A stretch of DNA of 64,000 nucleotides from Erinaceus europaeus (taxonomy: Eukaryota > Chordata > Mammalia > Eulipotyphla > Erinaceidae), in NCBI RefSeq assembly GCF_950295315.1, contig NC_080171.1:95512470-95576469 (forward strand), in the 5' to 3' direction. The notes beneath the pieces were generated by a model, which was given only the letters and a program-made list of their open reading frames with translations, was not told where the DNA came from and did not search any database. The position numbers and the translations under genes were made by a program. Of this stretch, positions 11,583-23,999 are shown one piece after another (the first letter of the stretch is position 1; each line of letters begins with the position of its first letter).

Positions 11583-12229
11583 AATTCATAGCTATCAATG
11601 TCCATGCTTTGCCAAGATTCTCTCAGTACTAACACTTCATCTTCTTTCCTTTATTAGGCCCCAGAAAAAAATTTGATTTTTGCATTTTAAGAAAACATCT
11701 ATGCAAATGTCTTTCACTAACAGTAAATGAACACCATACTTCTCTGCTTTGGTGTCTTTTAGTATTCACAGTGATTTTACATTACAATACTGAATGTGAA
11801 TATGATTTTATAGACAGTTTAAATGGTAATTAAACACAACATATGCAGAGCAACACAATGTACATGCTACAATTAAAGCAGTGACGACAGTAACAGCTAT
11901 GTCCTGGTTCATGCATAGTCAGTCCGTAACAACTATATCACAAGTGCCCTATGGCAATCAACAACTATGGGATTCCATTCGACATCTCTGAATTGTGGGA
12001 GAGAATTTATTTGCATTACGCCTTTAATTCCCTTTGCTCTCTGAGAATTAATCTGACATCATAAGTTACTTTCTGTAAGAGCAAAAGTTATATTTATCTC
12101 TTCCTCTTCTGCAAAGGGAGAAAAAAAAGTTCCACTGTTGGAATCAGATGGTGACAACATAACTACCTCTATCTGAAAGGTTTCCTTAATTTGAATTCTC
12201 TTAAGGGAAAAAGTAATATTTATTGAGTT

Positions 12230-12385
12230 ACTATAATCAAGCTGCTTTTATGCATTATGTATTCATAACTCATAAAGCAACTCTGCAAGCAAGCACTTTC
12301 ATCCACATTTTCAGACTGGAAAACAGGCTTAGGAAAGTGAAGCAACTTGCCCAAGGTCACACAGCTAGTAAATAGGAAAGCTATA
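12230..12385 (-). repeat. MIR element
   Basis: Reverse MIR with the very well kept core CAACTTGCCCAAGGTCACAC and AGCTAGTAAATAGGAAAGC. Confidence 0.9.
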
Positions 12386-12971
12386 CTTTAAACTCAGACC
12401 TACTGAACTAAAAGCCCATGTTGTCTCCCAATGCACACTTATACCGAAAGAGCAAGTTATCCAATACTCGTATAAAATCAAGGTCTATGGTACAGAACAC
12501 TTCTATAGGTAAGTTCTACAGTAAGAGTTCATTCTTAGCCATGAGTAGGTATGAATATAGTTACTGCAGACTTATTAATGGTCCTGTAGCCTCTGTTCAT
12601 TATTACTGCACTTTCACAATTTGTTTAATTCCTTCCCCCTAGATACCTACAGCCCTCTTAATTATGTTCCCCTGAGGTGAGCAGCTACTAATTGGAGAGA
12701 GTTAGGTGGAATAAAAGAACATTGGCTTCTCAACTACATAAAATACAGTTTCCTGAGACAAAGAGGAGGGGAAGGAGGAGGAGGAGGAGGAAAGAAATGT
12801 GGGAGAGGCAGCAGAGTCCCTATACCTCAAGGTTACCAATACTTTGACCTCAGAAAGAAAGTGTCCAAAGTGGGACACTCCATATTCTGTCTCAGCACTG
12901 CAGTCTCCTTCCTCCCATCTCAGCACCCTTATTCTCTTGTTATAAACCTGCCTCTCAGCACTGAATTTATA

Positions 12972-13165
12972 CCATGCTTTCTTTTTTTTTTAATATATTT
13001 TTTACTTTATTATAACGAGCGAGCGAGAGAGAGATACAAAGAGAAAGACACAGAAAGACCAGAGCCTGCTCAGCTCTGGCTTATGGAGGTGCTGGGGAAT
13101 GAACCTGGGACATCAGAGCCTCAAGCATGAAAAGTCTTTTGAATAACCATCATGGTGTCTCCCCA
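12972..13165 (-). mobile_element. tRNA SINE, divergent type
   Basis: T-rich tail, GAGCGAGCGAGAGAGAGA body, GGGGAATGAACCTGGGACAT (reverse B box), head ending ACCATCATGGTGTCTCCCCA. Confidence 0.8.
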
Positions 13166-13369
13166 ACTCAAGCACTACTTCCAACAGCAACTCGGCAGTA
13201 GCAAGTGCTTCCTCTGTTATAGGCTTTCATCTGGGTTGCCCATTTTGGCATCAAGCACATGACAATTTGTCTAGTCATTCTGAATTACATATCACAGGAG
13301 ACTAGAATTCTGTTTCCTGCTTGCCATAGTCCACAGTGTTGTCATTTTGGGAGCAGAAGAATAAAGATG

Positions 13370-13830
13370 GTAAGTTCTATGTACTGAGCGCAAATGAAAT
13401 ATGGTGGGCCATGCAGGACTTTAATTGCCTTCTTTCATTTAATCCTCAAATAAGCCAATTTATACCTTCCATTTTATAGATTAAAGAAGGGATTCTGGGG
13501 CCTGGTGGTGGTATACCTGGTTGAGTGCACACTGTAGTGAAAAAGGACCCAGGTTCAAGCCCCTGGTCTCCACCTGCAGAGGGAAAGCTTTGCGAGTGGT
13601 GAAGCAGTGCTGCAGTTGTCTGTTTGTCTCTCTTCCTATCTTCCACTTCTCTCTTGATTTCTGATAGTCTCTATCCAATAAATAAATAAAGATTAAAAAA
13701 AAAAGTTAAATAATTCCACCAAAATTTTAAAAGGGGGGGGGGAGGAGGGATCCTTAGAAACTTGCCCATGGTTACAGATAACAGTCATTCCAGTCCAAAT
13801 CCTTCCTTGTCAAAGCTTCTTATTCTACTT
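13370..13830 (-). repeat. MIR element split by a SINE
   Basis: TTTAATCCTCAAATAAGCCA and CCATTTTATAGATTAAAGAA to the left, and AGAAACTTGCCCATGGTTAC to the right of the SINE at 13496-13712, together read as one reverse MIR. Confidence 0.75.
13496..13712 (+). mobile_element. ERI-type tRNA SINE
   Basis: Head GGGGCCTGGTGGTGGTATAC, GGTTCAAGCCCCTGG B box, CACCTGCAGAGGGAAAGC, CTATCCAATAAATAAATAAA tail. Confidence 0.93.
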
Positions 13831-14516
13831 CTGCTTATTAACTTCTCTTAAACATTGTACTAGATGTAAGAAAAAAAAGAGCATTTGATACAGTTGAAAA
13901 TTAAAAACTGGATAGTTTATAGCCAGAATAAACTATGCTCACATTCTTAGTTTAAATGTTTGTGTTTTTTCTTCTAAATAGTATTTAAGGTAGTTGTTAC
14001 GAATATGTCCAAAACAGCAACTAAGGAAGGAGAATAGAGAGGTAAAGGGGGAAATGGAAGCTGGCAGGAAGTTAGTGCTTCAAAGGTGTGCTGTGAGGTT
14101 TTATATACTTCTAGGATGGCCACAGATTTGGCTCTGAGCACTCTAGTTACCAGCCCTAAAAGAGGAACAGAATAACATGATTCATGGTGTCCACAAAGGA
14201 AAATAAACTAGTCACTCAGGACACTGGATTTTTTAAAAAGGCAACTGAGGAAGATAAAAGAGAAAATAAACATCTTACAGAACATTTACTATCTGCTTGT
14301 TTGCTGTTGTTGTACAGATGCTGGCCAACTAATCCACAAATATTACTGTGTATCAGCTACTATGTTGAATTGGAATAGAGGAGACAAAGTAATTCTGGCT
14401 CCTGTATCTGGAATCTTCAGTTAATAGCAGAGATGATATAAGTAAATTACTGTATGTGCCTAATAACTGTTAAGGAACAGGCAAGGTGCTTTGAAGTCCA
14501 TGACAGGAAGACTTAT

Positions 14517-14734
14517 TATTATTTAATTTTTATTATCTTTATTTATTGGATAGAAATCAAGCCAGAAATCAAGAGGGAAAGGGGTGATAGAGAGGGAGAG
14601 AGACAGAGAGACACCTGCAGCACTGCTTCGCCACTTGCAAAGCTTTCCCCCTGCAGGTGGGGACCAGGGGCTAGAACCTGGGTTCTTGCACATTGTAATA
14701 GTGTGCTCAGCCAGGTGCGCCACCAACCAGCCCC
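14517..14734 (-). mobile_element. ERI-type tRNA SINE
   Basis: Reverse element; 16-bp perfect target-site duplication TGACAGGAAGACTTAT at 14501-14516 and 14735-14750. Confidence 0.96.
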
Positions 14735-14769
14735 TGACAGGAAGACTTATAATAAACTCACAAAACATT

Positions 14770-14885
14770 CTCTCAGCAATCTTGAAAAGCTGATCTCCAT
14801 TATTTAGAGGGCCTTACATCTCACAGAGGTTAAGTGACTTGATAAAGGTTACAGCTGGTGAAAGGCAAAAAGTACAACTTGAAAA
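14770..14885 (-). repeat. MIR fragment
   Basis: TCACAGAGGTTAAGTGACTT followed by GGTTACAGCTGGTGAAAGG is a reverse MIR core. Confidence 0.75.
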
Positions 14886-15904
14886 GTACAACTGGTATGA
14901 AAACCATAAGTTAATCAAGTTTTTCTAAATGGAAAAGGTATTTAACTTTTTACTTGGTTTCCATTATAGCCCTCCATGATTTATGAGCAACAGAAGAGTT
15001 GGGGGTATGGGGCGAAGGGGAGGCAGAGAGTGTCTTATTTCTTGCTGTAGTCTCTGCATCCAGGGTGTGGATAATCACAATGGATGAGGTGAATTTACAG
15101 TGCTGGGCACTGGAGATGGTTTGCTAATTCAAGGCACATGTCTATCATGGGCTGAGGAGGGAAGGAGGACACAAACTTCTGAGTGTGGCCCTGTGATTTT
15201 CTAAGGTAATCCCTCGGGTCCCTTCTATAGCACTAAGGTACCAAACTCAACCACAATGAACACATTAGTTACAAAGATAATGCCTAAATGAAAACCTGCA
15301 AAGATCAACATCAAAGCCTGTAGTATTTGGCACTTTTGTGCCTCCTCAGTCTACCGGAAGGAGACAGACCTCAAAAATACCAGGAAGGGCTCTGTAGCTA
15401 AGACCACTGTAGGAGGAGAAGTTAATCACAGTAGGAAAGGTCAAGGAACAGGGCTTTTTATTGCCCTAGAGAATTAAATGAGAACCATAACAGCTAGAGC
15501 CAGCTACAGAAAGTGAGTTTCCGGTTTGAAGCCACTAGCAGCCCATGAGAACTTTGTAGAGACATAAGCAGGAATGTGGTAGAAAAGAGGAATAGAAAGG
15601 CATTTATGGATAAATAAACCAAGAAAACATTAACAGAAGGAAAAATGTAAATGCAAGTAGGAATAAAAGGGTTTTTTTTTTCTTGCTTTTGCTTTTCCAG
15701 GACCAAGATGTAATACATAGTATCTAATGAGCTTCTTGGTCTACTCTTTAAGTCCTTAAAATGTTTAAAGGATGCCAAATCCACAAGTGTTAAGTGTTTG
15801 TTCTAGGCATAGTATTGAGCTGTAACTTGCATTTCTTCCTTGAGAGAGGCAGGGGTGCCTATCCCATCGCCCTGCTAAGAGGTGATTTCCTTCCCTACTG
15901 AAAC

Positions 15905-16030
15905 TTCTTTCTATATATAGTGAAAAAGAGAATGAGAGAGGAGGGCACACAAGACCAGGCCACTATTCAGTTCTGACATTAATGAGTGCCAGAGAATGAT
16001 CCCATGACTTTTGGGGCTAGTGCTTTAATA
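15905..16030 (-). mobile_element. divergent tRNA SINE
   Basis: GAGAATGAGAGAGGAGGGCA body, GAGAATGATCCCATGACTTT head region and GCTAGTGCTTTAATAGATG; same type as the element at 12972. Confidence 0.6.
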
Positions 16031-16633
16031 GATGAGTATGTTCCCAATCTCTTGCTGAAGGTTCTTGGGATGATGGCTTTTTAGAGGATCAGAGTTTTTA
16101 AGTGTTGGGCTGAAAGGCTCCATAGCAAGATGGAGTGATGAATTACACACAAAGTGTGTATCACAAATAATGGAAAATCCAGGCAGGGCTTGGTCCTTTA
16201 AGCAAAGAATAGGGTTAGCCATGCCCCTTGAACTCTGTGAGAGATGGAAGCAAAGAAAAATGGCTGTTGGAAGCAGCCAGCAGGAAGGGAGTTGGGAATG
16301 TAGGACTGGCAGATGCTCAGGATGGTATGCAGTCAGGAAAGTTCTCCAAGGATGGGTGGGTGAATAAGCTGACAACCACTTAATCCTAATGGGGAAGGGC
16401 CATTCCTGTGATAAGGGGGCAGGCACTGTGTCCTGGAATGTCACTGCTGAAGCTGGATGAGAACTGTTTCACCGAATCTTAGAGCCTGCACTGCCAAAGG
16501 CACCTCAGAGGGATGAGTTGAGGATTTTGATGCCAACCATCTACAGAGACTACTCATCTTTGTAGGTCATGTCCTTTTTGCTACATATATGTTAGAAAAT
16601 AAGGATAAATTGCCCTACTAAATGCAACACAGA

Positions 16634-16951
16634 TTTTTTTTTTTAATTGCCACCAGGGTTATTGCTAGAGCTCAGTGACTGCAGGATGTATCTACTGCTC
16701 CCAGCATTTTTTTCTCTTACTTTCCTTCTTTTGTCTCTCTTTTCTCTCTCTCCCTCCTTCCTCTCTCCCTTCCTCCCTCCTTTCCATAGGACAGAGAGAA
16801 ATTGAGAGGGTAGTGGGAGAGAGAAACACCTGTAGCACTGCTTCATTACTCATGAAGCATCATCCCCTGAAGGAGGGGACTTAGGGCTTGCACCTGGGTC
16901 CTTGCTAATAGTAATGTGTGCACTCTACTGGATGTACTACTGCTCAATCCC
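16634..16951 (-). mobile_element. ERI-type tRNA SINE, long subtype
   Basis: Poly-T, GTTATTGCTAGAGCTCAGTG block, CT-rich expansion, GACAGAGAGAAATTGAGAGG, CACCTGTAGCACTGCTTCAT and a degenerate tRNA head. Confidence 0.85.
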
Positions 16952-16979
16952 ACAATGAAAAATTAAACATCAGTGCGTT

Positions 16980-17092
16980 TAGAATTATTTGTGATGGTTG
17001 CCCAACTTTGAGAATACAGTAATGCCACTGATCTGTACAATTATGTAAGTATGAATTTTACAGCACACAATTCATACTTCAAGAAAAATAAC
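16980..17092 (+). repeat. old L1M 3' end
   Basis: GTGATGGTTGCCCAACTTTG, TGCCACTGATCTGTACA and AAGTATGAATTTTACAGCAC follow the standard L1M 3' UTR order. Confidence 0.65.
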
Positions 17093-18035
17093 TAGAGAAC
17101 TTAAGACAATTTTACTGTAAAACTTAGATATGGAGTCTTAGAGATTCTAAAGCAGAGACAAAGGAAAGAGTTCAATGGCTTCTATTATTTTTCCACTCAC
17201 AAGACAATTTACTTAGAAACTGTCTAAACAACATAATGCTCAGGGATTCAGTCAACCAAGAGGGCTTAACAATTAACACTTATGCACTCAATGAGGGGCC
17301 ATCAAAATACATCAAACATCTACTAAAAGACCTATCGAAATATATCGATAGCAACACAGTAATAGTAAGAGGCTTCAATACCACACTTTCTTAAATAGAC
17401 AGATCACCTAATAATAAAGAGAGTTAATAAAGAAACAGGAAACTTATGAGATAGACTAGACCTAGTGGAAAAAGTCCTTTACCTCAAGAAATTGGAATAT
17501 ACATATCAAGACCCCATGGGACATTCTCAAGAACAGATCTGATGCTAGGCCACAAAGACAGTCTCAGCAAATTCAAGAGCACTGAAATCATCCCAAGCAT
17601 CTTTTCAGACCACAGTGGAATTAAACTAAGATTCACCAAGAAACAGAATATTAGTGAAAGTCCCCAAATATGGAAACTCAATAGTACACTGCCCATCACT
17701 ACACTGTCTAACAACTACTGGGTCAATAAAGAAATTAAGGGAGAAATTAAAGTGTTCCTAGAATCAAATGAAAATGAAGGTATGAGCTGTCAAAATATTT
17801 GGGACACAGCTAAAGCAGTACTAAGAGGGAAATTCATAGCTCTCTAGGCACACATTAGGAAGCAAGAAGAAACTCAAGTAAACAACCTGACTGCATACAT
17901 TAAGGACTTAGACTAAAGCAAGCAGAAGGAGTGAAATAACTAAAATTAGGGCAAAAGTAAATAACATTGAAAATAAAAGAACCATATGAAACTAAGTGTT
18001 GGTTCTTCAAAAGAGTAAACAAAGTTGAAAACCCT

Positions 18036-18315
18036 TGGGGGCTGAGTGGTGATACACCCAGTTAGGTGCACATATTTCCAAGAACAAGGACCTGAGTTTG
18101 AGCCCCTGCTCCCCACCTGCAGGGAAGATGCTTCATGAGTGGTGAAGCAGGTCTACAGATTTTTCTTTTTCTCCCTTTCCATCTTCCCCTCCTACTCAAT
18201 TTCCTCTGTCTTATCAAATAAAATGATAAAGAAAAAAGTGGAAAAAATGGCTGCTGGGCACAGGGGATTCATAGTGTCAGTACTAAGACCCAGCAGTAGG
18301 CCTGGAGGTAAGAAA
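18036..18315 (+). mobile_element. ERI-type tRNA SINE, long subtype, inside L1
   Basis: GGGGGCTGAGTGGTGATAC head, GAGTTTGAGCCCCTGCTCC, CACCTGCAGGGAAGATGCTT and the GGATTCATAGTGTCAGTAC 3' block of the long subtype. Confidence 0.88.
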
Positions 18316-18429
18316 GAAAATTGACAAACTCCTGGCCAGACTCACTATTTAAAAAAAGGAAGGAAATTCAAATAAATAGTATTATAAATGAAGGAGGAAT
18401 TATCACAGCAGACACCACAAAAACACAAA

Positions 18430-18612
18430 ATATCATGTGAGACCGGGAGGCGGCTACTGCGGTTTGGCGCCACATGGCCTAACCCGCTGTACTCACGACC
18501 AACTCTGGGGCCCTGCATCAATAAAGAATTGTATTACCATGCCGCCAAAAGTCCCTGGATCCTCTCTCCCGCCCACAACGCTAGCCCGGCAGTACACTAT
18601 TCTGGGAAATAG
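18430..18612 (+). mobile_element. GC-rich LTR-like fragment inside L1
   Basis: A sharply GC-richer block (GACCGGGAGGCGGCTACTGC, GGCGCCACATGGCC) with AATAAAGAATTGTATTACCA about two thirds along, then GTCCCTGGATCCTCTCTCCC and GCCCACAACGCTAGCCCGGC. A polyadenylation signal followed by a CT-rich GC segment resembles the R-U5 part of a retroviral LTR. Assignment is by composition and layout only. Confidence 0.4.
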
Positions 18613-20216
18613 AAAAAAACCAAAGAAGTGGAAAGATATACCATGCTCATAGATTGGAAGAATTAACATAATCAAAATCATATTTATACCCAAAGCCATA
18701 AACACATTTAATGTAATCCCCAACAAGATCACACCAAAATTTTAAAAAGAGAATAGAACAAAAGCTGCAAATGCTTATCTGGAACCAGAAAATACTTATA
18801 ATCACTAAAACAATCTCAAGATAAAAACTAAAGGACTAGAGGCATCACACTTACAGATCTCAAACTATATTATAGGGCCATTGTCATCAAAACTAACCAC
18901 TGGAATAGAATAGAGAGCCCAGAAATAAGTCCCCACACCTATGGACATCTAATTTTTTGACAAAGAGCCTCAAACTATTAAGTAGAGAAAAGAGTCTCTT
19001 CACAAATGATGTTGGAAAAATTGGGTTGAAACATGCAGAAGAATGAAACTGAACCACTACATATCACCACATATAAAAATAAACTTCAAATGTATCAAAG
19101 ACTTGGATGGTAGACCAGAAACTATCAAATACTTAGAAGAAAATGTTGGGGGAAATCTCGTCCATCTAAATTTTATAGCCATCTTCAGTGACACAAGTCG
19201 AATTGCAAGGAAGACAAAAACAAAAACAAACCAATGGGACTACATCAAATTGAAAGCTTCTTCACAGCAAAAGAAACCACCACCCAAACAAACAGACTCC
19301 TTACAGAATAAGTGAATATCTTTACATGCCATACATCAGACAAAGGCCGATAACCAACATATATAGACAGCTCACCAAACTCAGCAACAAGAAAATAAAT
19401 GATCCCATCCAAAAGCAGAGAGAGGATATGAGTGGAATATACACCAAACAGATCCAAAAGGCCAGACATATGGGGAAAAAAATGCTCCAAGTCATTGATT
19501 CTTAGAGAAATTCAAATAAAGACAACAATGAGATACCACTTCACTCCTGTGAGAATGTTATACATCAGAAAGGCTAGTAACAACAAGTGCTAGAGGGTTG
19601 CAGGGGCAAACAAACCCTCCTTCACTGCTGGTGGGAATGTAAATTGATATAACCCCTATGGAAAACAGCCTGGGGAACTCTCAGGTTAGAAATGGACCTA
19701 TCCTATGTCTCTGCAATTCCTCACCCAAAACATCTGTGCATATCTATGTTTTAGAAACACAAAACCTGGAAGCAACCTAGGTGTTCAGTAACATGTGTGG
19801 CTAAGAAATGGTGGTGTATAGATATACAGTGGAATACTACTCAGCTATTAAGAATGATGAATTCACCTTCTTCACTTCATTTTGGATGGAGCTTGAAGGA
19901 ATTATGTTGAGTGAGATGAGTCAGAAACAATGAATATGGAATGATCTCACTCACAGACAGAAGTTGAAAAATAAGAACAGAAGAGAAAACACAAAGCAAA
20001 ACTTGGACTGGATTTGGTGTATTACACCAAAGTAAAAGACTTTGGTGGGTGGAGAGATGGGGGTGTGAGTTTAAGGTTCTGGTGCATGATGGTGGAGGAA
20101 GACCTAGGCTGTGGGAGAGAGTGCTTTGCAGAAAATTGAGAAATTTCAAATTTTATACATGTACTAACAACTATATTTAATGTAAACTATTATTCCTTCC
20201 AATAAAATGTTTAAAA

Positions 20217-20340
20217 GAAAGACAGATAGAAAGGAGGGAGGGAGAGAGGGAAGGAAGGAAGGAAGGAAGGGAGGGAGGGAGGAAGGAAGGAAGGAAGGAA
20301 GGAAGGAAGGAAGGAAGGAAGGAAGGAAGGAAGGAAGGAA
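20217..20340 (+). repeat. (GGAA)n microsatellite at L1 tail
   Basis: About 120 bp of GGAA/GGGA directly after the L1 A-rich tail, with at least 14 uninterrupted GGAA units at its right end. Confidence 0.96.
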
Positions 20341-21041
20341 TTGTTCAAATTTTTCTGCAAGGGCTCTTGGCATGTTCAGTTTTGTGAATGAAGGATAAAG
20401 ATGTAACTCAATGTAGGGCTCAGTGACCTTCATCACCTAACATTTTCTTTTTTACTTGTCTAGTTGGTATCAGATGTTTTGTGGAAAATTATTTTTAGTT
20501 TTCTGTTTCCATAGCCCTGTCACTGTTGATTTCTATCTCTCCCACCAACAAAATCAATAATCTCAGTTAATACTAATCTTTAGCATTAGTTTATGCCCTA
20601 TGCAAAATTTCATAGCTTCAATGAAGATAGAGAATTCAAATGCCAGCTCTAGCCCAGAGGTCACTTCATGACTAAGTGCAACTGCTGTGCCATTGACACA
20701 TAAGGACAATACACCCTGTGATCAGGCTTACTTCAAACTATTTGCTAAAAATTCTAGCTAGTATGTATGATGCAGCATGTGGGAGCTGAGTCAGAATCCT
20801 ACATGTAGCACAAATAAAGAGACTAAAACTAACAAGTCAGAGCCCGGTCACTCTGAGTGGAACACTGGCTTATAGAGTCACCTGGAAAAGTGAGGAAGTA
20901 CAGTTTATTTTACAAAGCCAAATATAAACCCAAATCTTAATTACACACTCTCAGTGTAGCTTTTTTTGTTGTTGTTGTTCTACCATACTCACAGAAAACA
21001 CCAGGAATTAACTATTAACTTGGTTCATGGCCTAGTTATCT

Positions 21042-21072
21042 TTGGGGTGGGGGTGGGGGTGGGGGTGGGGTG
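21042..21072 (+). repeat. (GGGGGT)n minisatellite, G-quadruplex-prone
   Basis: Five G runs of 4-5 separated by single T. Confidence 0.95.
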
Positions 21073-21284
21073 GAAGGAGACACATAAACGTTCTGAATTG
21101 CTTTGGGATATTTCACAACAAAAGTGTGTTAACAAATGTCCAGAATAACCCAAATATAAAATTCAATTTGGGAATTGATTTGTAGTCCTTATTTAGGACT
21201 ACTTCTTAAGGAGAATGAGGAAAAAAGAAATTTACATGAGAAATACCATATGGTTTCTATTGGGACCTTTTATTAGCAACATTT

Positions 21285-21690
21285 AATTAGCAAAGTGCCT
21301 GGTACATAGTAAGTGCTCTATAAATATTTGCTGAATGAATGAATAATTAATGAATGATAACATAAGTCTACAATTAGCAAGTCATCAAGATGCCTACAAG
21401 AAGAATTTTTTCACAAAATCTTGAGGATGGGTACGACTTATCCTCTAATACTTACGGAAGGTATTAGTAAGAAAAACTTTAATGTCAGACGGTCTTGGAT
21501 CTCAAGTGTAAGCTCTATGATTTCCTAGCTGGGTGACAGTGGGTAAGTCAACAAATGTATCTGAGCTTTAATTTCTTCAAGCACACAGTGAAGTTAATAG
21601 TTATCTTATAGCTTAATTTTGAAGATTTGCAGTAGTGTTTATAAAAAGTCTAACATACATAGAGTATTTAATAGATGATGATGACTATTA
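21285..21690 (+). repeat. two forward MIR pieces
   Basis: 21290-21350 is a MIR 3' end (AAGTGCCTGGTACATAGTAA, CTGAATGAATGAAT). 21480-21690 is a second, longer MIR (TTCCTAGCTGGGTGACAGTG, GGTAAGTCAACAAATGTATC). Confidence 0.8.
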
Positions 21691-23999
21691 TGATAAAGTA
21701 CCAGTTCTAATCAGCAAATTAATCCTTTTGTCTCAAAAACAGCAAACTAGCCCTAGTTAAGGTCAGGGAAGCCATCAACCAAGGTAGGGAACATTCTCAT
21801 TTTCACTTTCAAAGTCAAGAGAATGGCACAGATCTACAGTAAAAAGGAACCAGCAGCACATGTTTTTAAATATTCATAAAGGCTGGAAATGTCTTACTCC
21901 TTTCGTTTTCTCTGCCATCTGCTTTTGTTTCTTTTCTTTTAATTCTTATGCCACAGCTGCAAATGAAAACAACCATACAATAATGCAAGTTAAAAAAAAA
22001 AGATCAAAATAAAAACAATCTGAGGGGGTAAAAAGAGGAAAAGAATGATAAAGTTTTCCCCTGAACTCACAAGGCAGCAAAAGAAATAATGTTTGATATG
22101 AGTTAAACCTTCTGGAGACTAAAATATACATCTCTTGATTATAATAACCAGGATAAGAATAATCACCAATTACTAAATGGCAGATAACTCCTATAGTCAT
22201 TCTTCAGAGTAGGTAAATAAAACCCATTTTACAGGAAAAAGGATATTGCATGTCAGAGCACCAAAAAGATTTTTAATGGGTAATTAAAAATTAAACAATA
22301 ATTAAAGAGATAAAGCTGAAATTTGAAGACAAGTCTATCCACTGGGCCCAAAGCCCAGTCACTTCCTCTACCACCCTCTCCGAAAATGGGGAGGGACAGA
22401 AGAAATAATTTTAATTTAAAAAAATATTTAGGATAGAGCATTTGTACTAAACTGATTTATTCCGATAATTAAAATCTGTAGTTCTCATTAAAGTTAACTC
22501 AGATAATTGGTTGTTTTGTTTGTGAATATGCAATTAGAGTCTTGCACATAATTGCAGGGTTTTTAGTGGCAAGCTTTCTGTTCATTCGCTGTATCCCAGA
22601 GCTGTGCTCTACTAGTTTCTTTTCTATAAACAGCTTTTGGGGTCTTTAGGCCCAAGGACCAGGACATATGATACCAACAGCAGGATCTGGGCTCAGTTCT
22701 ATTTAATATGTCTTTGTCTGTAAGTCAATGAGCACATCTTCAAGAGCAAAGCTCTTACAGCCTACACTGTTGTCCTGAAAACTCCTAGCAGCATGTACCT
22801 GAAGAAAAACTGGCAGCAGTGGTCCTCATGTGTTAATTACACTTTCGAAGACTATTATGCATAGAAAGGGCACCTGCTGGCAGTGAAAATGACTAGAATC
22901 TGCCCTTCCTGTGCAGTGAGTAAATTGAGAGTTCATTTCTACAGGAGATAATAGTTTTCAGATTCCATTTCGTGTATCCCCTGCATGGGGATATACTTAA
23001 CATTTAAATCATCTGCAGAGGAACAAACCTCCTTCAAATTTACATGTTTTAGGCTCCTAGTACTTTACTTAAAATGCTAGTTATCCCTGCTGGTTCTTAC
23101 TACCAAGGATTAACCTCAATGGTGGAGAAAGTCACCTAGCACAATAGAATAAAGTTATTAGCATTGACTCAAATTTCATGACATTTGTATTTTCTGAGCA
23201 AAGCAGTGGTAGCAGGACAAAGATGATCAAATCAAGCCTTGGGTGAAGATTTTTTTTGTTTGCTTTGTTTTTTCCTGTTTAAACTTTTAATTTATCATTC
23301 TTAGTTACATTTAATAAACAGACACTGATCCTCACTGATTTATAATCATTCTTTGGTTAAATGTCAGTAAGTTCTTTCAAGAAAATAAGAGATCAGGAGA
23401 GAGACTGCTATCACTATAAACAGATACTTCCAAGACAGAGTTTCATTTTAAAACCTGTTCAAGCTTTGAAAACTTCAAATCTTAACTTCAGGTGTTTGGA
23501 GTACAAATCTGGTGACAAGGGGATAGTAACCTTCCTTGCCAAGTCTTCCTTCTAAGTTAGACCTGCCAGCAACAACATTCTCAGTCAGGACGATGGTGAC
23601 TAAGTTTCGAGAAGGCTAGAGTTTGAAGCAGGAGTGGGGAATCTTAAAGATTTGAGATTCTCTCTTTAAAATGAGAAAATTGCAAATTAGCTGCTATAGG
23701 AAAGATCAAACTACAAATGAATCCTCTAAACAGACAAGAATTTAAAATGGGGCTGGCAAGAAAAACTGACTAGAACAGAGATTTCTCAAATGTAAAACTT
23801 TTCAATTCTAAAGATTATACATAGTCTAATAGAAATATTAGAAATATTAAAATATGGAAATATAAAAGTCATGCAGAATTTCTCTCCTTCTGTCCCATCA
23901 CAAATTACTGTCAATATATTGCTATGTCTTCTTCCAAATTTCCCCCTCTGTAATTAACTTTTGTATTTTATAAACATATAATTTTTATTTGTTTTAGTA

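Larger units (their letters stand above)
17240..20215 (+). mobile_element. hedgehog-lineage L1, internally deleted and interrupted
   Basis: ORF2 relic running antisense to DENND1A. The endonuclease C-terminal part is at about 17260-17850 (a frame with SDHSGIKL at its centre) and the start of the RT region at 17850-18420. A jump then leads to downstream ORF2 sequence from about 18613 (INIIKIIFIPKAI-like), so the RT core with its catalytic YADD-type motif is missing. The C-terminal domain (19043-19315, GRPETIKYLEENVGG) and 3' UTR follow, ending in AATAAAATG near 20210. A SINE (18036-18315) and a GC-rich insert (18430-18612) interrupt it. Frameshifts and stops throughout make it dead. Confidence 0.88.

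Noticed and set aside
17542..19315. Open frames of 101 and 90 codons as genes
   Set aside because: They are relics of L1 ORF2 (SDHSGIKL and IKYLEENVGG motifs) in an element lacking its RT core.
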